DNA of 64,000 bases, taken from positions 1 through 64,000 of the forward strand of contig DVKT01000001.1 in the NCBI GenBank assembly GCA_018715885.1. Reading direction: 5' to 3'. Each line of letters begins with the position of its first letter. The stretch's first letter is position 1. Shown here one piece after another: positions 1 through 9,019 of this stretch. The position numbers and the translations under genes were made by a program. Source of the stretch: Caccoplasma intestinavium. Its GTDB lineage: Bacteria; Bacteroidota; Bacteroidia; Bacteroidales; UBA11471. The notes under the pieces were generated by a model. It was not told the DNA's origin. It saw nothing but the letters and a program-made list of their open reading frames with translations, and made no database searches.

Positions 1-41
1 TGAAAATCCTTGTGTCCCCGGTTCGATTCCTGGTGGCACCA
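1..41 (+). tRNA. tRNA-Phe (GAA), 3' part only
   Basis: The window opens inside the anticodon loop: T33, the anticodon GAA and A37-A38 are followed by the 3' anticodon strand, a short variable region, a T arm with TTCGATT, and the acceptor 3' strand TGGCACC with discriminator A73. GAA with A at the discriminator fits tRNA-Phe. CCA is not encoded, so it must be added afterwards. The 5' half lies outside the window, so the acceptor pairing cannot be checked. The T stem holds one C-T mismatch. Confidence 0.85.
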
Positions 42-45
42 CAAG

Positions 46-85
46 AAAAAGGCTATAATTCTCCAAGAATTATAGCCTTTTTCTG
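46..85. terminator. Bidirectional intrinsic terminator (tRNA-Phe / ung)
   Basis: There is a perfect 11-bp inverted repeat (51-61 with 67-77) and a 5-nt loop. It is flanked by an A-run on the left and a T-run on the right, so it works in both directions. It ends the tRNA-Phe transcript and also sits 25 nt beyond the stop of the leftward ung gene. Confidence 0.9.
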
Positions 86-109
86 TATATGACATAATCA
101 AGTCGTGAA

Positions 110-772
110 TCACCAGTCGATTTCGGGAATGCCTTTGCTGCGGAGGTAAGCGTTTGCCCGGCTGAAATGCTTGCAGCCGAAGAATCCCCGATCGGCCGAA
201 CGAGGCGATGGATGCGCCGCCGCCAAGACCAGATGTTTACGGGTGTCTATCAAGGCACTTTTCGCTTTGGCATAACTTCCCCACAACATAAATACCAAGT
301 TCTCCCGCTCGTCGCTCAGTCTCTTTATCACGGCATCGGTAAAAGTCTCCCAGCCGTGGTCGCGGTGCGAACCCGTTTCATAAGCCCTCACGGTAAGTAC
401 CGAATTCATGGAAAAAACACCTTGTTCGACCCAACGGTCGAGATTACCCGATGCAGGTACAGGCTTATCCAAATCCTGATGAATCTCCCGGAATATATTC
501 TCCAAAGAAGGCGGTATCGCCACACCATCGGGCACAGAAAAACAAACGCCGTAATACTGTCCGGGTGTGGGATAGGGATCTTGCCCGAGTATGACGACTT
601 TTACCTTCTCGAACGGGCAAGCATCGAAAATATGAAAAATCTGAGAACCTTTCGGCAACACTTGCGCACGGGCATACTCCTCATGGACAAAAGCGACCAA
701 CCGCTCGAAATAGGGCTTGTCGAACTCTTCTTGCAGCCGCCTGCGCCAACTCTCTTCTATTTTTACTTTCAT
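110..772 (-). CDS. ung: Uracil-DNA glycosylase (family 1)
   Basis: It removes uracil from DNA by cutting the N-glycosidic bond, the first step of base-excision repair. The 220-residue protein has the usual length of the family. The water-activating loop GQDPYP (residues 63-68, catalytic Asp65) is followed by a CFSV segment at 77-80 and the DNA-intercalation loop HPSPRS (187-192). The last position of the first loop is Pro where E. coli has His; the Pro form is also known in Actinobacteria, so activity is expected. The start is an ATG at 772, and no other start fits the N-terminal helix. It is transcribed alone, away from tRNA-Pro. A possible promoter lies at 883-890, which would give a leader of about 100 nt. 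Confidence 0.95.
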   Translation of the reverse strand: MKVKIEESWRRRLQEEFDKPYFERLVAFVHEEYARAQVLPKGSQIFHIFDACPFEKVKVVILGQDPYPTPGQYYGVCFSVPDGVAIPPSLENIFREIHQDLDKPVPASGNLDRWVEQGVFSMNSVLTVRAYETGSHRDHGWETFTDAVIKRLSDERENLVFMLWGSYAKAKSALIDTRKHLVLAAAHPSPRSADRGFFGCKHFSRANAYLRSKGIPEIDW

Positions 773-882
773 CTGCTATATATTTTAAAGACAGCAATCG
801 CGCGACTTCCCGCCCGGTTCTATCGTAACCATACTGCTTCTTTCATACGAAGACTTTCGTCCACAGCACAAAATCAGACAAG

Positions 883-890
883 CAAATCTA
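883..890 (-). promoter_or_regulatory. Possible ung promoter (-7 box)
   Basis: On the minus strand this reads TAGATTTG, matching TAnnTTTG. A TTTG lies 22 nt further upstream, slightly more than the usual 19-21. The stretch 773-1005 holds nothing else recognisable and no convincing ORF. Confidence 0.4.
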
Positions 891-1005
891 CAAAAATTCT
901 ATATCCGGAAGACAAAATATCTCCTTAAAAAACGAGGACAAATCCCTATTCTGTAAACCCTGAATCATGACAAAGGGAAAATTAGGATTTGATTTCTCCA
1001 ACCAG

Positions 1006-1050
1006 ACAAAAAAACGCTGCTCAACTACCTAATAAAGATAGTTGAGCAGC
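1006..1050 (-). terminator. Intrinsic terminator of tRNA-Pro
   Basis: A perfect 12-bp stem (1016-1027 with 1039-1050) has an 11-nt loop. On the minus strand it is followed by a run of seven T. It begins 7 nt after the 3' end of tRNA-Pro. Confidence 0.88.
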
Positions 1051-1056
1051 ATTATG

Positions 1057-1131
1057 TCGGGGTGACTGGATTCGAACCAGCGACCACACGCCCCCCAGAC
1101 GTGTACTCTAACCGGACTGAGCTACGCCCCG
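1057..1131 (-). tRNA. tRNA-Pro (GGG)
   Basis: The minus strand folds into a full cloverleaf. The acceptor is CGGGGCG with CACCCCG, the D stem is GCTC/GAGT, the anticodon stem CACGT/GCGTG closes the loop CTGGGGG with anticodon GGG, and the T loop is TTCGAAT. The discriminator is A and CCA is not encoded. The acceptor has one C6-A67 mismatch, where G67 would give a perfect helix. This is either a natural variant or a sequencing error. The gene has its own promoter and terminator, so it forms a single-tRNA transcript. Confidence 0.96.
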
Positions 1132-1146
1132 ATTGATTTTCGTGTG

Positions 1147-1177
1147 CAAAGGTAAGCCTTTTATTTTTTCCTGCAAA
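1147..1177 (-). promoter_or_regulatory. Promoter of tRNA-Pro
   Basis: On the minus strand, TTTG (1174-1177) is followed after 19 nt by TACCTTTG (1147-1154), an exact match to the Bacteroidetes primary-sigma consensus. It ends 15 nt before the mature 5' end of the tRNA. Confidence 0.85.
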
Positions 1178-1229
1178 GAAATTATCCGTTTTTTTACACT
1201 TCACATCTTTTTTCACCTTATTCCGTCGG

Positions 1230-2294
1230 CTAAATACCGAACATATCGCGGTAAAGATCGAGTACGATTTCTATTTCCTGACGTGTGGCAGTTTGGTCGA
1301 TCACCACTCTTCCCACATCGGAAAGCAATGTGAAATTGATGGTATCGGCATCGTTTTTCTTATCATGGGTCATACGTTCGTAGAGATAATCGTAATCGCT
1401 GCAAGTAATCGGGAAAACCCCATAATTTTCACGCACGAAAGCGGCAAACCGCCGTACAGTATCAAGCGGGAACCCGAGACGACGATGTGATAAAATCAAT
1501 TCACAGACAAGTCCCCACGCAACGGCATACCCATGTTGCACCGGGTGATGGCGATGATGAGAGAAACTCTCAAACGCATGCCCTACGGTATGTCCGAAAT
1601 TGAGAGACTTGCGGATACCGGCCTCATGCGGGTCTTGCTCGACAACCCGCTGTTTCACCCCGATCGACTCTTCGAGACACGATAACATCTCCGCACTGTC
1701 GGGCCGTGAAAGATCGAGCGTGAAAAGACGGTCATAAATCGCAGTCGTACTGATGAGCCCATGTTTCAACATCTCGGCAAAGCCCGACAAAAGATGCTCC
1801 CGGGAAAGCGTCCTGAAAAACGAGACTGCCACCAAAACCGCTTCGGCCGGCGCAAACGCCCCGATTTCATTTTTCAAACCGTTGAAATTTATTCCGGTTT
1901 TTCCACCCACGGCCGCATCGACCGCCCCCAACAACGTGGTGGGAATATTGATATAACGGATACCTCGCTTGAACGTAGCGGCGGCAAACCCTCCGAGATC
2001 AGTTACCATACCGCCGCCAAGGTTCACCATCATCGAATGGCGGGTTGCACGACGATCGCTCAACTCCTGCCACACCGATGCCAATGAGTCGAGTGTCTTA
2101 TGTGTATCGTCGGGTTGGATATTGATATATCCGGCCGAAGCCAAAGCCTTGCTTGCAGAGAGAAGCGGCAAGCATCGCCGACGCGTATTTTCATCGGTCA
2201 GGACAAACAGGCGGTCGTACACATAACCGCTCAGTACCTCATCGAGAGTTGCCGCTATATCTTGAGTAAAAAGAATCTGTTGTGCCATATCCAT
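1230..2294 (-). CDS. aroB: 3-dehydroquinate synthase
   Basis: It converts DAHP to 3-dehydroquinate, the second step of the shikimate pathway, with NAD and a divalent metal. The protein has 354 residues, normal length. The glycine-rich stretch NLGGGMVTDLGGF and PTTLLGAVDAAVGGKTGIN carry the NAD and substrate contacts. Metal ligands are expected at E (in GFAEMLKHG), H (in NFGHTVGHAFE) and H (in PVQHGYAVAWG). Its ATG shares the A of the TAA stop of the upstream HAD gene, so the two are translationally coupled. aroQ and aroK of the same pathway lie elsewhere in the window. Confidence 0.97.
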   Translation of the reverse strand: MDMAQQILFTQDIAATLDEVLSGYVYDRLFVLTDENTRRRCLPLLSASKALASAGYINIQPDDTHKTLDSLASVWQELSDRRATRHSMMVNLGGGMVTDLGGFAAATFKRGIRYINIPTTLLGAVDAAVGGKTGINFNGLKNEIGAFAPAEAVLVAVSFFRTLSREHLLSGFAEMLKHGLISTTAIYDRLFTLDLSRPDSAEMLSCLEESIGVKQRVVEQDPHEAGIRKSLNFGHTVGHAFESFSHHRHHPVQHGYAVAWGLVCELILSHRRLGFPLDTVRRFAAFVRENYGVFPITCSDYDYLYERMTHDKKNDADTINFTLLSDVGRVVIDQTATRQEIEIVLDLYRDMFGI

Positions 2295-3022
2295 TACATA
2301 TTTAGCTGTATATACAAATCTTCAAAACGAAGAGCCAGCCTCTCCATATCCGGCAGAAGATAATCGGCTCCGGCATCGAGAAGTACGCGATCGGGCAACG
2401 GCCCCGTATTGACAGCCACCGTAAAAATGCGGGCAGCAACGCCGGCCTGCACCCCCAACGGCGCATTCTCCACCACGATTGCCTCCCAGGGTTGCACGCC
2501 AGCCTTTTCCAGCCCGATAAGGTACGGTTCGGGATCGGGTTTTCCATACTTCACATCGAAAGCCGTTACCATCGTCTGCGGCGTGAAAATACCTGGATAA
2601 TCATGCGAGAGCTTATCGAGCAAAGAATGTTGTCCCGAACCGGTTACCAATACCGGTATCAACCCGTGCGATTTTACCTGCCTCAAAAAGTCGAGCGCAC
2701 CGGGCATAACCGGCGCTACACCTTTGGCAACAAAGTACTCGCACTTGCGGGCATATATCATTTGCTTCTCGTTCTCGTCGGCATTGCGACCGTAAGCACG
2801 ATTGAAAATCAAATCGATGGTCGATGCGCCCGTACGACCCTCATACATAAAAAATTCTTCGGGCGTACATGCTATTCCCAACGAAGAAATCGCTTTGTAC
2901 CAAGCATCGGCATGAAAAGGCATCGAGTCGTAAAGGACACCGTCCATATCGATAAGAACGGCTTTCAAATCGATATTCCGGAAACCCGTTTTTTGCAAAT
3001 AAGATGTTACGATTTTGTTCAT
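2294..3022 (-). CDS. HAD-superfamily hydrolase, beta-phosphoglucomutase-like
   Basis: A haloacid-dehalogenase family phosphatase or phosphomutase. The nucleophile motif DMDGVLYDS (Asp nucleophile, second Asp acid-base) lies near the N-terminus. The helical cap domain comes next, then motif II VTGSG, a Lys in KYGKPDPEPY (motif III), and motif IV as VVENAPLG, where the usual ED pair is EN. The Met at 3022 is chosen because the promoter sits just upstream at 3042-3049; a longer reading frame to 3052 would start inside that promoter. It is coupled by overlap to aroB, but a role in the shikimate pathway does not follow. The substrate is unknown. Confidence 0.85.
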   Translation of the reverse strand: MNKIVTSYLQKTGFRNIDLKAVLIDMDGVLYDSMPFHADAWYKAISSLGIACTPEEFFMYEGRTGASTIDLIFNRAYGRNADENEKQMIYARKCEYFVAKGVAPVMPGALDFLRQVKSHGLIPVLVTGSGQHSLLDKLSHDYPGIFTPQTMVTAFDVKYGKPDPEPYLIGLEKAGVQPWEAIVVENAPLGVQAGVAARIFTVAVNTGPLPDRVLLDAGADYLLPDMERLALRFEDLYIQLNM

Positions 3023-3041
3023 AAGATATGAAAATACCACA

Positions 3042-3112
3042 CAAATGTACAAACTATTTAGCAGTCGTCGAGAAAACCGTTAGGAAAAAGCGAAAAATTT
3101 TCCTTACATTTG
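3042..3112. promoter_or_regulatory. Divergent promoters for the HAD-aroB pair and priA
   Basis: TACATTTG occurs on the minus strand at 3042-3049, driving the HAD gene and aroB leftward. It occurs again on the plus strand at 3105-3112, driving priA rightward. Both match TAnnTTTG exactly. No clear TTTG -33 box was seen for either. Confidence 0.7.
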
Positions 3113-3167
3113 TGTGCAGGTATTCCCGCATTCACAAAAGCAAGAAACACCAGTCCGTCTATAAATC

Positions 3168-5642
3168 ATGTCTCAATTCGCCGACGTTATACTTCCGCTC
3201 CCGCTTGCGAAATATTTCACCTATCGTATTCCCGAGGAATGGCAAGAGACTCTCGTCTCCGGCAGTCGTGTCATCGTACCTTTCGGGCGAAAGCGTTTCT
3301 ACACGGCCATCGTCGCCCGGTTACACAACAACGAGCCGCAAGATTATGAAATAAAAGACATTTCGACACTGCTCGACAGCACGCCCGTTTTACGTCGTCC
3401 TCAACTGCGCTTCTGGGAATGGCTCGCCAATTATTATCTCTGCTCGGTCGGCGACGTATTCAAGGCCGCCGTACCTTCGGGATTGAAAATAGAAAGCGAA
3501 ACACAAATCTCCTGTAATGCCGATTTCATCGAAGAAAACGGCTCTCTGCTCAAAGAACGCGAAGCGATATTGCTCGACACGTTGAGCCGCAGCGAGAAAA
3601 TGAGTGTACAGGAACTCGAAAAAGAGAGCGGACTACGCAATATCCTGCCTCTCGTACGTTCCCTCATGGAACAAAAAGCTATCGTCGTATCAGAGGAACT
3701 GCGGCACAAATACCGCCCCCGTACCGAAAGCTACATACGACTGGCACAAATCGCTCCTGGCGAGCAAGAGAAACTCCGTCCGCTTTTTGACGAACTCAAA
3801 GCCGCCAAAAAGCAGCTCCGGTTGCTGATGTGCTATCTCGAACTATCAGGCTTCATGCAGAAAGGTACGCCGAGAGAAGTTTCCCGCAAAGAATTGCTCG
3901 AAAGGGCCGAGGTTTCTCCGCAAATCCTCAGCACATTAGTAACGAAAGGCATTTTTGAAAATTACGGGAAAGAGATAAGCCGGCTTTCCAACAACCCGCT
4001 GCACACCGAAAGTCCGTATCCCCTTTCTCCTATACAACAAAAGGCATACAACGAAATCATCGACCGTTTTTCCCAAAAAGAAACCGTTCTATTACACGGC
4101 GTTACGTCGAGCGGAAAGACCGAGATATACATACATCTCATCGACACGGTACTGAAACAAGGCCGACAAGTTCTCTACCTTGTTCCCGAAATAGCTCTCA
4201 CCACACAACTTACCACCCGTCTGCAACGGGTGTTCGGGAACAAACTGTCTATCTACCATTCCAAATTTACAGACAATGAACGGGTAGAGATATGGAACGA
4301 CCTCCTGCACGACAAAGGTGCGCAAATAATCCTCGGCGTACGATCGTCGATATTCCTTCCTTTCCGAGATTTAGGACTGGTTATCGTCGATGAGGAACAT
4401 GAGGGCAGTTACAAGCAACAAGAGCCATCACCCCGCTATCATGCCCGCAATGCCGCAATCGTGTTAGCATCGATGCACGGAGCCAAAACACTGCTGGGCA
4501 CGGCAACTCCGGCCATCGAGAGTTATTACAACGCACAATGCGGGAAATATGGTCTGGTGGAACTTTCGTCCCGGCACGAAGAAATCGCCCTGCCCCGTAT
4601 CCTACCCATCGACATGGGAGATCTTCGCCGTAAACGACGTGTCTCACAAGAGAGCAATCTTTCCCCGCAGCTGAAAGAGGCTTGTGAAGAGGCACTGAAA
4701 AACGGAGAACAAGTAATCCTGTTCCAAAACCGTCGGGGATTCGCGCCGATGGTAGAATGCCGGTTATGCGCATGGACACCTCGTTGTACCCAATGCGATG
4801 TAAGTCTGACTTACCATAAACGCACCAACCGTCTCGTATGCCATTACTGCGGATACTCGCAAGAAGTACCTACCCGTTGTCCCGCTTGCGGCGAAACGAG
4901 CATCGTCATACACGGTTTCGGGACAGAACGCATCGAAGAAGAGATAGAGCATACTTTTCCCGACTATCCCATTGCCCGTATGGATCTCGATACAACCCGC
5001 AACCGCAAGGCTTACGAACAAATCATTTCGGACTTCGAACAACAAAAAAGCCGCATTCTCGTCGGTACGCAGATGGTTACCAAAGGTCTCGACTTCGGCC
5101 ATGTAAGCGTCGTAGGTATACTCAGCGCCGACACTTTGCTCAACTATCCCGATTTCAGAGCCCACGAACGGGCATTCCAAATGATGGAACAAGTTGCCGG
5201 GCGGGCCGGACGAAAAAGCCGGCAAGGAACCGTCATTTTACAAACGGCACAACCGCAACACCCGGTCATCGCTCAAATCATGCGACACGACTATGCCGGC
5301 ATGTATGCCACACAGATTGCCGAACGTCAACAATTCAACTACCCCCCCTTCACCCGGCTTATTTACATCTATCTCAAACATCGGGACGAAGCGATTCTCG
5401 ATGCAGCCGCCAAAAATTACGCACAGCGACTATATCCGGTTTTCGGGCATCGGCTGTCCGACCCGCATACCCCACCGGTCGCACGCATACAACTATTATA
5501 CATACGCCGCATCATGCTCAAAATCGAGCATACGGCTTCCTTGAAAAAAGTTCGTGAAATTTTACGGCAAATACAAGATTCCGTTACCGACGATCCCCGC
5601 TTTCGCGCTCTCACCGTCTATTACGACGTAGACCCGCTATAA
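3168..5642 (+). CDS. priA: Primosomal protein N' (replication restart helicase)
   Basis: PriA binds stalled or repaired forks and reloads the replicative helicase. The 824 residues begin with the 3'-end-binding domain (about 1-110). The helicase core follows: Walker A GVTSSGKTEIY near 311, DEEHEGSYKQ near 407, and GTATPAIES. A zinc-binding insert near 528-570 has paired cysteines (CRLC, CTQC, CHYC, CPAC). Helicase lobe 2 contains GTQMVTKGLDFG near 637. All hallmark motifs are present. The gene is transcribed alone from the divergent promoter region. Its stop lies 3 nt from the stop of the convergent flippase gene, leaving no room for a separate terminator. Confidence 0.97.
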   Translation: MSQFADVILPLPLAKYFTYRIPEEWQETLVSGSRVIVPFGRKRFYTAIVARLHNNEPQDYEIKDISTLLDSTPVLRRPQLRFWEWLANYYLCSVGDVFKAAVPSGLKIESETQISCNADFIEENGSLLKEREAILLDTLSRSEKMSVQELEKESGLRNILPLVRSLMEQKAIVVSEELRHKYRPRTESYIRLAQIAPGEQEKLRPLFDELKAAKKQLRLLMCYLELSGFMQKGTPREVSRKELLERAEVSPQILSTLVTKGIFENYGKEISRLSNNPLHTESPYPLSPIQQKAYNEIIDRFSQKETVLLHGVTSSGKTEIYIHLIDTVLKQGRQVLYLVPEIALTTQLTTRLQRVFGNKLSIYHSKFTDNERVEIWNDLLHDKGAQIILGVRSSIFLPFRDLGLVIVDEEHEGSYKQQEPSPRYHARNAAIVLASMHGAKTLLGTATPAIESYYNAQCGKYGLVELSSRHEEIALPRILPIDMGDLRRKRRVSQESNLSPQLKEACEEALKNGEQVILFQNRRGFAPMVECRLCAWTPRCTQCDVSLTYHKRTNRLVCHYCGYSQEVPTRCPACGETSIVIHGFGTERIEEEIEHTFPDYPIARMDLDTTRNRKAYEQIISDFEQQKSRILVGTQMVTKGLDFGHVSVVGILSADTLLNYPDFRAHERAFQMMEQVAGRAGRKSRQGTVILQTAQPQHPVIAQIMRHDYAGMYATQIAERQQFNYPPFTRLIYIYLKHRDEAILDAAAKNYAQRLYPVFGHRLSDPHTPPVARIQLLYIRRIMLKIEHTASLKKVREILRQIQDSVTDDPRFRALTVYYDVDPL

Positions 5643-5645
5643 ATC

Positions 5646-7142
5646 CTATTTCTTAAAATAACGTCCCACAAAAGGCAATTCGGCCAACGGCAAGTCCCGT
5701 CGTACGGCATAAGCCACAAAAAGCGACAGCAATACCGCCCGGAAAGCCAGCAAAGCCCACGTATTCGAGATCGGCACATACATAGCTGCAACATAAAGCA
5801 CGGCCGCCAACAACACATACCGCAGAGCAGCTCCCCACCTATAAGGAACCGGATAATATTTTTTCCCCACAAAATAGGAAGTTGCCATCATCGACAGATA
5901 GCAGAAAAACGCCGCCCAAGCACAAGCCATATATCCATAACAGGGTACGAAAAGGATATTGATAAGCAAAGTTACCGCCAAACCGAAAAGCGAAAAAATC
6001 GTACCCCAATAGGTACGGTCGGTCAGCTTATACCACAAAGAAAGGTTGTAGAAGACACCGAAAAACAATTCTCCGGCCATCACGATAGGCACTACGGCAA
6101 GACCCGAAAAATAACGGGGCGATATGAAATACTTCAACACGGGCAGAAAAAACATGACTCCCAAGAAAATCAACAGCCCGAAAATGATAAAATAATGCAT
6201 CGCATCGACATACGCCTTCTGGCTCTCCTCACCCCGACTACGGCTTTTGGCAAAAACAAACGGTTCGTATGCAAAGCGGAAAGCTTGTATAAACATGACC
6301 ATGACAATGGCAATCTTATAATTTGCCCCGTAAACGCCCAGTTCAGACATCGCCCGGTCGGGATCTCCCACCAGCCAAGGATAGATGAGCTTATCTATCG
6401 TCTGATTCATAATACCGGCCAGTCCCATCACCAGCAACGGAAATGAATAGACAATCATGCGTCTCCAAATTTCCGTATCAAACCGATACCGTACCTTTAC
6501 GATCTCGGGGACGAGAACCAACAATGTTACGGCCGAAGCAATGAGATTGGACAAGAAAATATATCCCACACCGAAATCGGGATCATAAAACCGGCCCACC
6601 CACTCGGGGTGTGATGTATACCATACGGGACACAGCACGATAAAGAAAAGATTCAGACCGATATTAAGAAAAATAGACAACAACTTGATTCCCGCAAAAC
6701 GGAGCGGCCGCTGTTTATAGCGCAGGTAAGCAAACGGCAAAGAGGTAAACGCATCGATGGCCAATGTAACGGCAAGCATCAACACATAACGGGGATCGCC
6801 CGACGAACCGAGAACCGATGAAATGGGACCAAGAAATATCCACACCAAAACGACGAAAAGCGCAGAGGTAACCGCCAACGATATAAGACCGGTCGTATAG
6901 ACACGCATCGGGTCTTTATATTTCTCGTGATTGGCAAAGCGGAAGAAACCGGTTTCCAGACCATACGTCAGAATGATGAGCAACAAGGCCACCAACGAAT
7001 AAAGATAAGTTACCACACCATATTCGGCTTGTGCGAACACATGGGTATAAAGGGGCACCAGACACCAATTGAGGAAACGCCCCACGATACTGCTCAACCC
7101 ATACACGGCAGTATCTTTGGCCAAACTTTTCATTCCGGACAT
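5646..7142 (-). CDS. Oligosaccharide flippase-type membrane protein (MOP/PST family)
   Basis: The 498-residue protein is almost entirely hydrophobic, with about 12-14 predicted membrane segments. The N-terminus (KSLAKDTAVYGLSSIVGRF) is typical of polysaccharide-biosynthesis flippases, which move lipid-linked glycans across the inner membrane. It starts 24 nt after ruvB and is the last gene of a leftward run that also holds a GT9 transferase and a sugar-kinase-like protein, so a role in lipopolysaccharide or capsule export is likely. The substrate cannot be deduced. A second, unrelated flippase lies at 51696. Confidence 0.85.
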   Translation of the reverse strand: MSGMKSLAKDTAVYGLSSIVGRFLNWCLVPLYTHVFAQAEYGVVTYLYSLVALLLIILTYGLETGFFRFANHEKYKDPMRVYTTGLISLAVTSALFVVLVWIFLGPISSVLGSSGDPRYVLMLAVTLAIDAFTSLPFAYLRYKQRPLRFAGIKLLSIFLNIGLNLFFIVLCPVWYTSHPEWVGRFYDPDFGVGYIFLSNLIASAVTLLVLVPEIVKVRYRFDTEIWRRMIVYSFPLLVMGLAGIMNQTIDKLIYPWLVGDPDRAMSELGVYGANYKIAIVMVMFIQAFRFAYEPFVFAKSRSRGEESQKAYVDAMHYFIIFGLLIFLGVMFFLPVLKYFISPRYFSGLAVVPIVMAGELFFGVFYNLSLWYKLTDRTYWGTIFSLFGLAVTLLINILFVPCYGYMACAWAAFFCYLSMMATSYFVGKKYYPVPYRWGAALRYVLLAAVLYVAAMYVPISNTWALLAFRAVLLSLFVAYAVRRDLPLAELPFVGRYFKK

Positions 7143-7166
7143 CTTCTCTCTCCTTTCTTCGCAATA

Positions 7167-8180
7167 TCAGAACAACAGACCCTGATCGATGCGGTTACGA
7201 CCCAAGTGCGTATAGGCAAGCTCGGTTACTTCCCGTCCGCGAGGCGTGCGCTTGATAAAGCCCTCTTTGATAAGATACGGCTCATAGACCTCCTCGAGCG
7301 TACCGGGATCTTCGCCCAGTGCCGTTGCAATCGTCGTCAGACCCACAGGGCCACCTTTGAACTTGTCGATAATCGTTACCAATATTTTGTTATCGATTTC
7401 ATCGAGACCGTACTGGTCGATATTCAGAGCTTCGAGAGCGACACGGGCAATCTCTATTGTAATGCGCCCGCTTCCTTTCACTTGGGCAAAATCGCGGACA
7501 CGGCGCAAAAGGGCATTGGCAATACGAGGTGTCCCACGGCTGCGCATGGCAATCTCCACAGCCGCCTCGGCCGTACAGGGAACTTGCAGAATCGAAGCAG
7601 AGCGTTGCACGATATGGCTCAATATCGTATGGTCATAATACTCCAAATGGCAATTAATGCCGAAACGGGCACGTAACGGACTGGTAAGCAAGCCGCTGCG
7701 CGTAGTGGCCCCCACAAGTGTAAAAGGATTGAGGTCGAGTTGTATAGAGCGGGCACTGGGACCTTTGTCGATCATGATGTCGATACGGAAATCTTCCATC
7801 GCCGAATAGAGATACTCCTCCACAACCGGACTGAGACGATGTATTTCATCGATAAAAAGCACGTCGTTCGGTTCAAGCGATGTGAGAATACCCGCCAAAT
7901 CTCCGGGCTTGTCGAGAACCGGCCCGGAAGTGATTTTAAACCCCACCCCCAATTCGTTGGCAATGATATTCGAGAGGGTCGTTTTTCCCAATCCGGGAGG
8001 CCCATGCAACAAAACATGATCGAGCGACTCGCCGCGCATTTTGGCAGCTTCGACAAAGACACGCAAGTTTTCGATAATTTTCTCCTGCCCACTGAAATCG
8101 CCGAAAGCAAGCGGGCGCAGAGCTTTCTCAAACTCCTGCTCTTTATCGTATCGCTGTTTTCTTATATCAAAATCTTCCAT
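7167..8180 (-). CDS. ruvB: Holliday junction branch-migration ATPase RuvB
   Basis: RuvB is the hexameric AAA+ motor that, with RuvA, drives branch migration of Holliday junctions. Walker A HGPPGLGKT lies at 59-67 and Walker B with DEIH at 111-114. Sensor GATTRSGLL and the C-terminal winged-helix segment (GTLEEVYEPYLIKEGFIKRT) follow. The 337 residues are the normal length. ruvA and ruvC are not adjacent; instead ruvB sits between envelope genes with short gaps (15 nt after the kinase-like gene, 24 nt before the flippase), so it is probably co-transcribed with them. Confidence 0.98.
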   Translation of the reverse strand: MEDFDIRKQRYDKEQEFEKALRPLAFGDFSGQEKIIENLRVFVEAAKMRGESLDHVLLHGPPGLGKTTLSNIIANELGVGFKITSGPVLDKPGDLAGILTSLEPNDVLFIDEIHRLSPVVEEYLYSAMEDFRIDIMIDKGPSARSIQLDLNPFTLVGATTRSGLLTSPLRARFGINCHLEYYDHTILSHIVQRSASILQVPCTAEAAVEIAMRSRGTPRIANALLRRVRDFAQVKGSGRITIEIARVALEALNIDQYGLDEIDNKILVTIIDKFKGGPVGLTTIATALGEDPGTLEEVYEPYLIKEGFIKRTPRGREVTELAYTHLGRNRIDQGLLF

Positions 8181-8195
8181 GTCAATTCCACTTTA

Positions 8196-8975
8196 TCATC
8201 TGCCGATGAACCGACTTTTTATCGTCCGCAAAGATTGTTTCCGGCTCGAACGCCGAGCCGAACGCGAAAAAAACTTCGCCTGCTCCGACACAGCCTCACA
8301 CACCGATTCTTCGACATTCCAACCCCGTATGCGGGCATACTCGCCGACCAAATAAGAAAGGACAGCGACCGATGGGGTAAGCCTGCAAAAATTACGCAAA
8401 CACATCTTCTTAGAAATTCGCCCGAAATGCATACGATTTATGTCGAACAAAGAAAATTCGACCCGACCGTTTTCTACCTTGAACGCAATATTGCCCGGAG
8501 AATAGTCTTGATGCAATATCCCTGCCTCATGCAAGTCGCGCGTATATGCGGCAAAAGCCCTCAATATCATTTTCCCTTCATCGGTCAGGGATTCATCGGT
8601 ATGAAACCGGCGCATCATTTCGAGGAAATCCTCATTCAACGTTACCAAATAACTGTCGGACAACAATCGGCAACAACGTTCCTCTATATAGGCAACAGGC
8701 TGAGGGGTACGGAAACCTTTCTCGTTCAATATGCGGGCGTACTCGAAAGACCGACGAGCTTTCGACTTACGGAAACGGCCGTAAACAAAACGATTGAGAA
8801 GAATGGGTATCTTATACTTCTTCACCACAACAATCGTACCGTCCCAACAAAAACGCCGCAAGACATTACGCGCCGCGTACACCAACTCTCCTGTATCAAA
8901 TGTTACAGGAAGTTGCTCGACATACGATTCCAACGAACGATATTTCCGATCGACAATAATTTTCATTCCGGTCAT
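8196..8975 (-). CDS. Lipopolysaccharide kinase-like protein (Kdo kinase / InaA type)
   Basis: A small protein-kinase-fold enzyme of about 259 residues. The catalytic loop LHQDYSPGN and the metal-binding LFDINRM resemble KdkA/WaaP/InaA enzymes, which phosphorylate Kdo or heptose in the lipid A-core. Two in-frame Met codons (8975 and 8966) are possible; 8975 is used here. The reading frame continues upstream into the GT9 gene, but that extension overlaps it and has no family similarity. It lies between GT9 and ruvB, which supports a role in core phosphorylation. The acceptor sugar is inferred. Confidence 0.75.
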   Translation of the reverse strand: MTGMKIIVDRKYRSLESYVEQLPVTFDTGELVYAARNVLRRFCWDGTIVVVKKYKIPILLNRFVYGRFRKSKARRSFEYARILNEKGFRTPQPVAYIEERCCRLLSDSYLVTLNEDFLEMMRRFHTDESLTDEGKMILRAFAAYTRDLHEAGILHQDYSPGNIAFKVENGRVEFSLFDINRMHFGRISKKMCLRNFCRLTPSVAVLSYLVGEYARIRGWNVEESVCEAVSEQAKFFSRSARRSSRKQSLRTIKSRFIGR

Positions 8976-9019
8976 GATTCTCCTGCAAATATAACGGATT
9001 TGTACGAAAGATTCCTCTT

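Noticed and set aside
560..590. Pro in place of His in the UDG loop GQDPYP as a catalytic defect
   Set aside because: The same GQDPYP variant occurs in active Ung proteins of Actinobacteria; the catalytic Asp is present.
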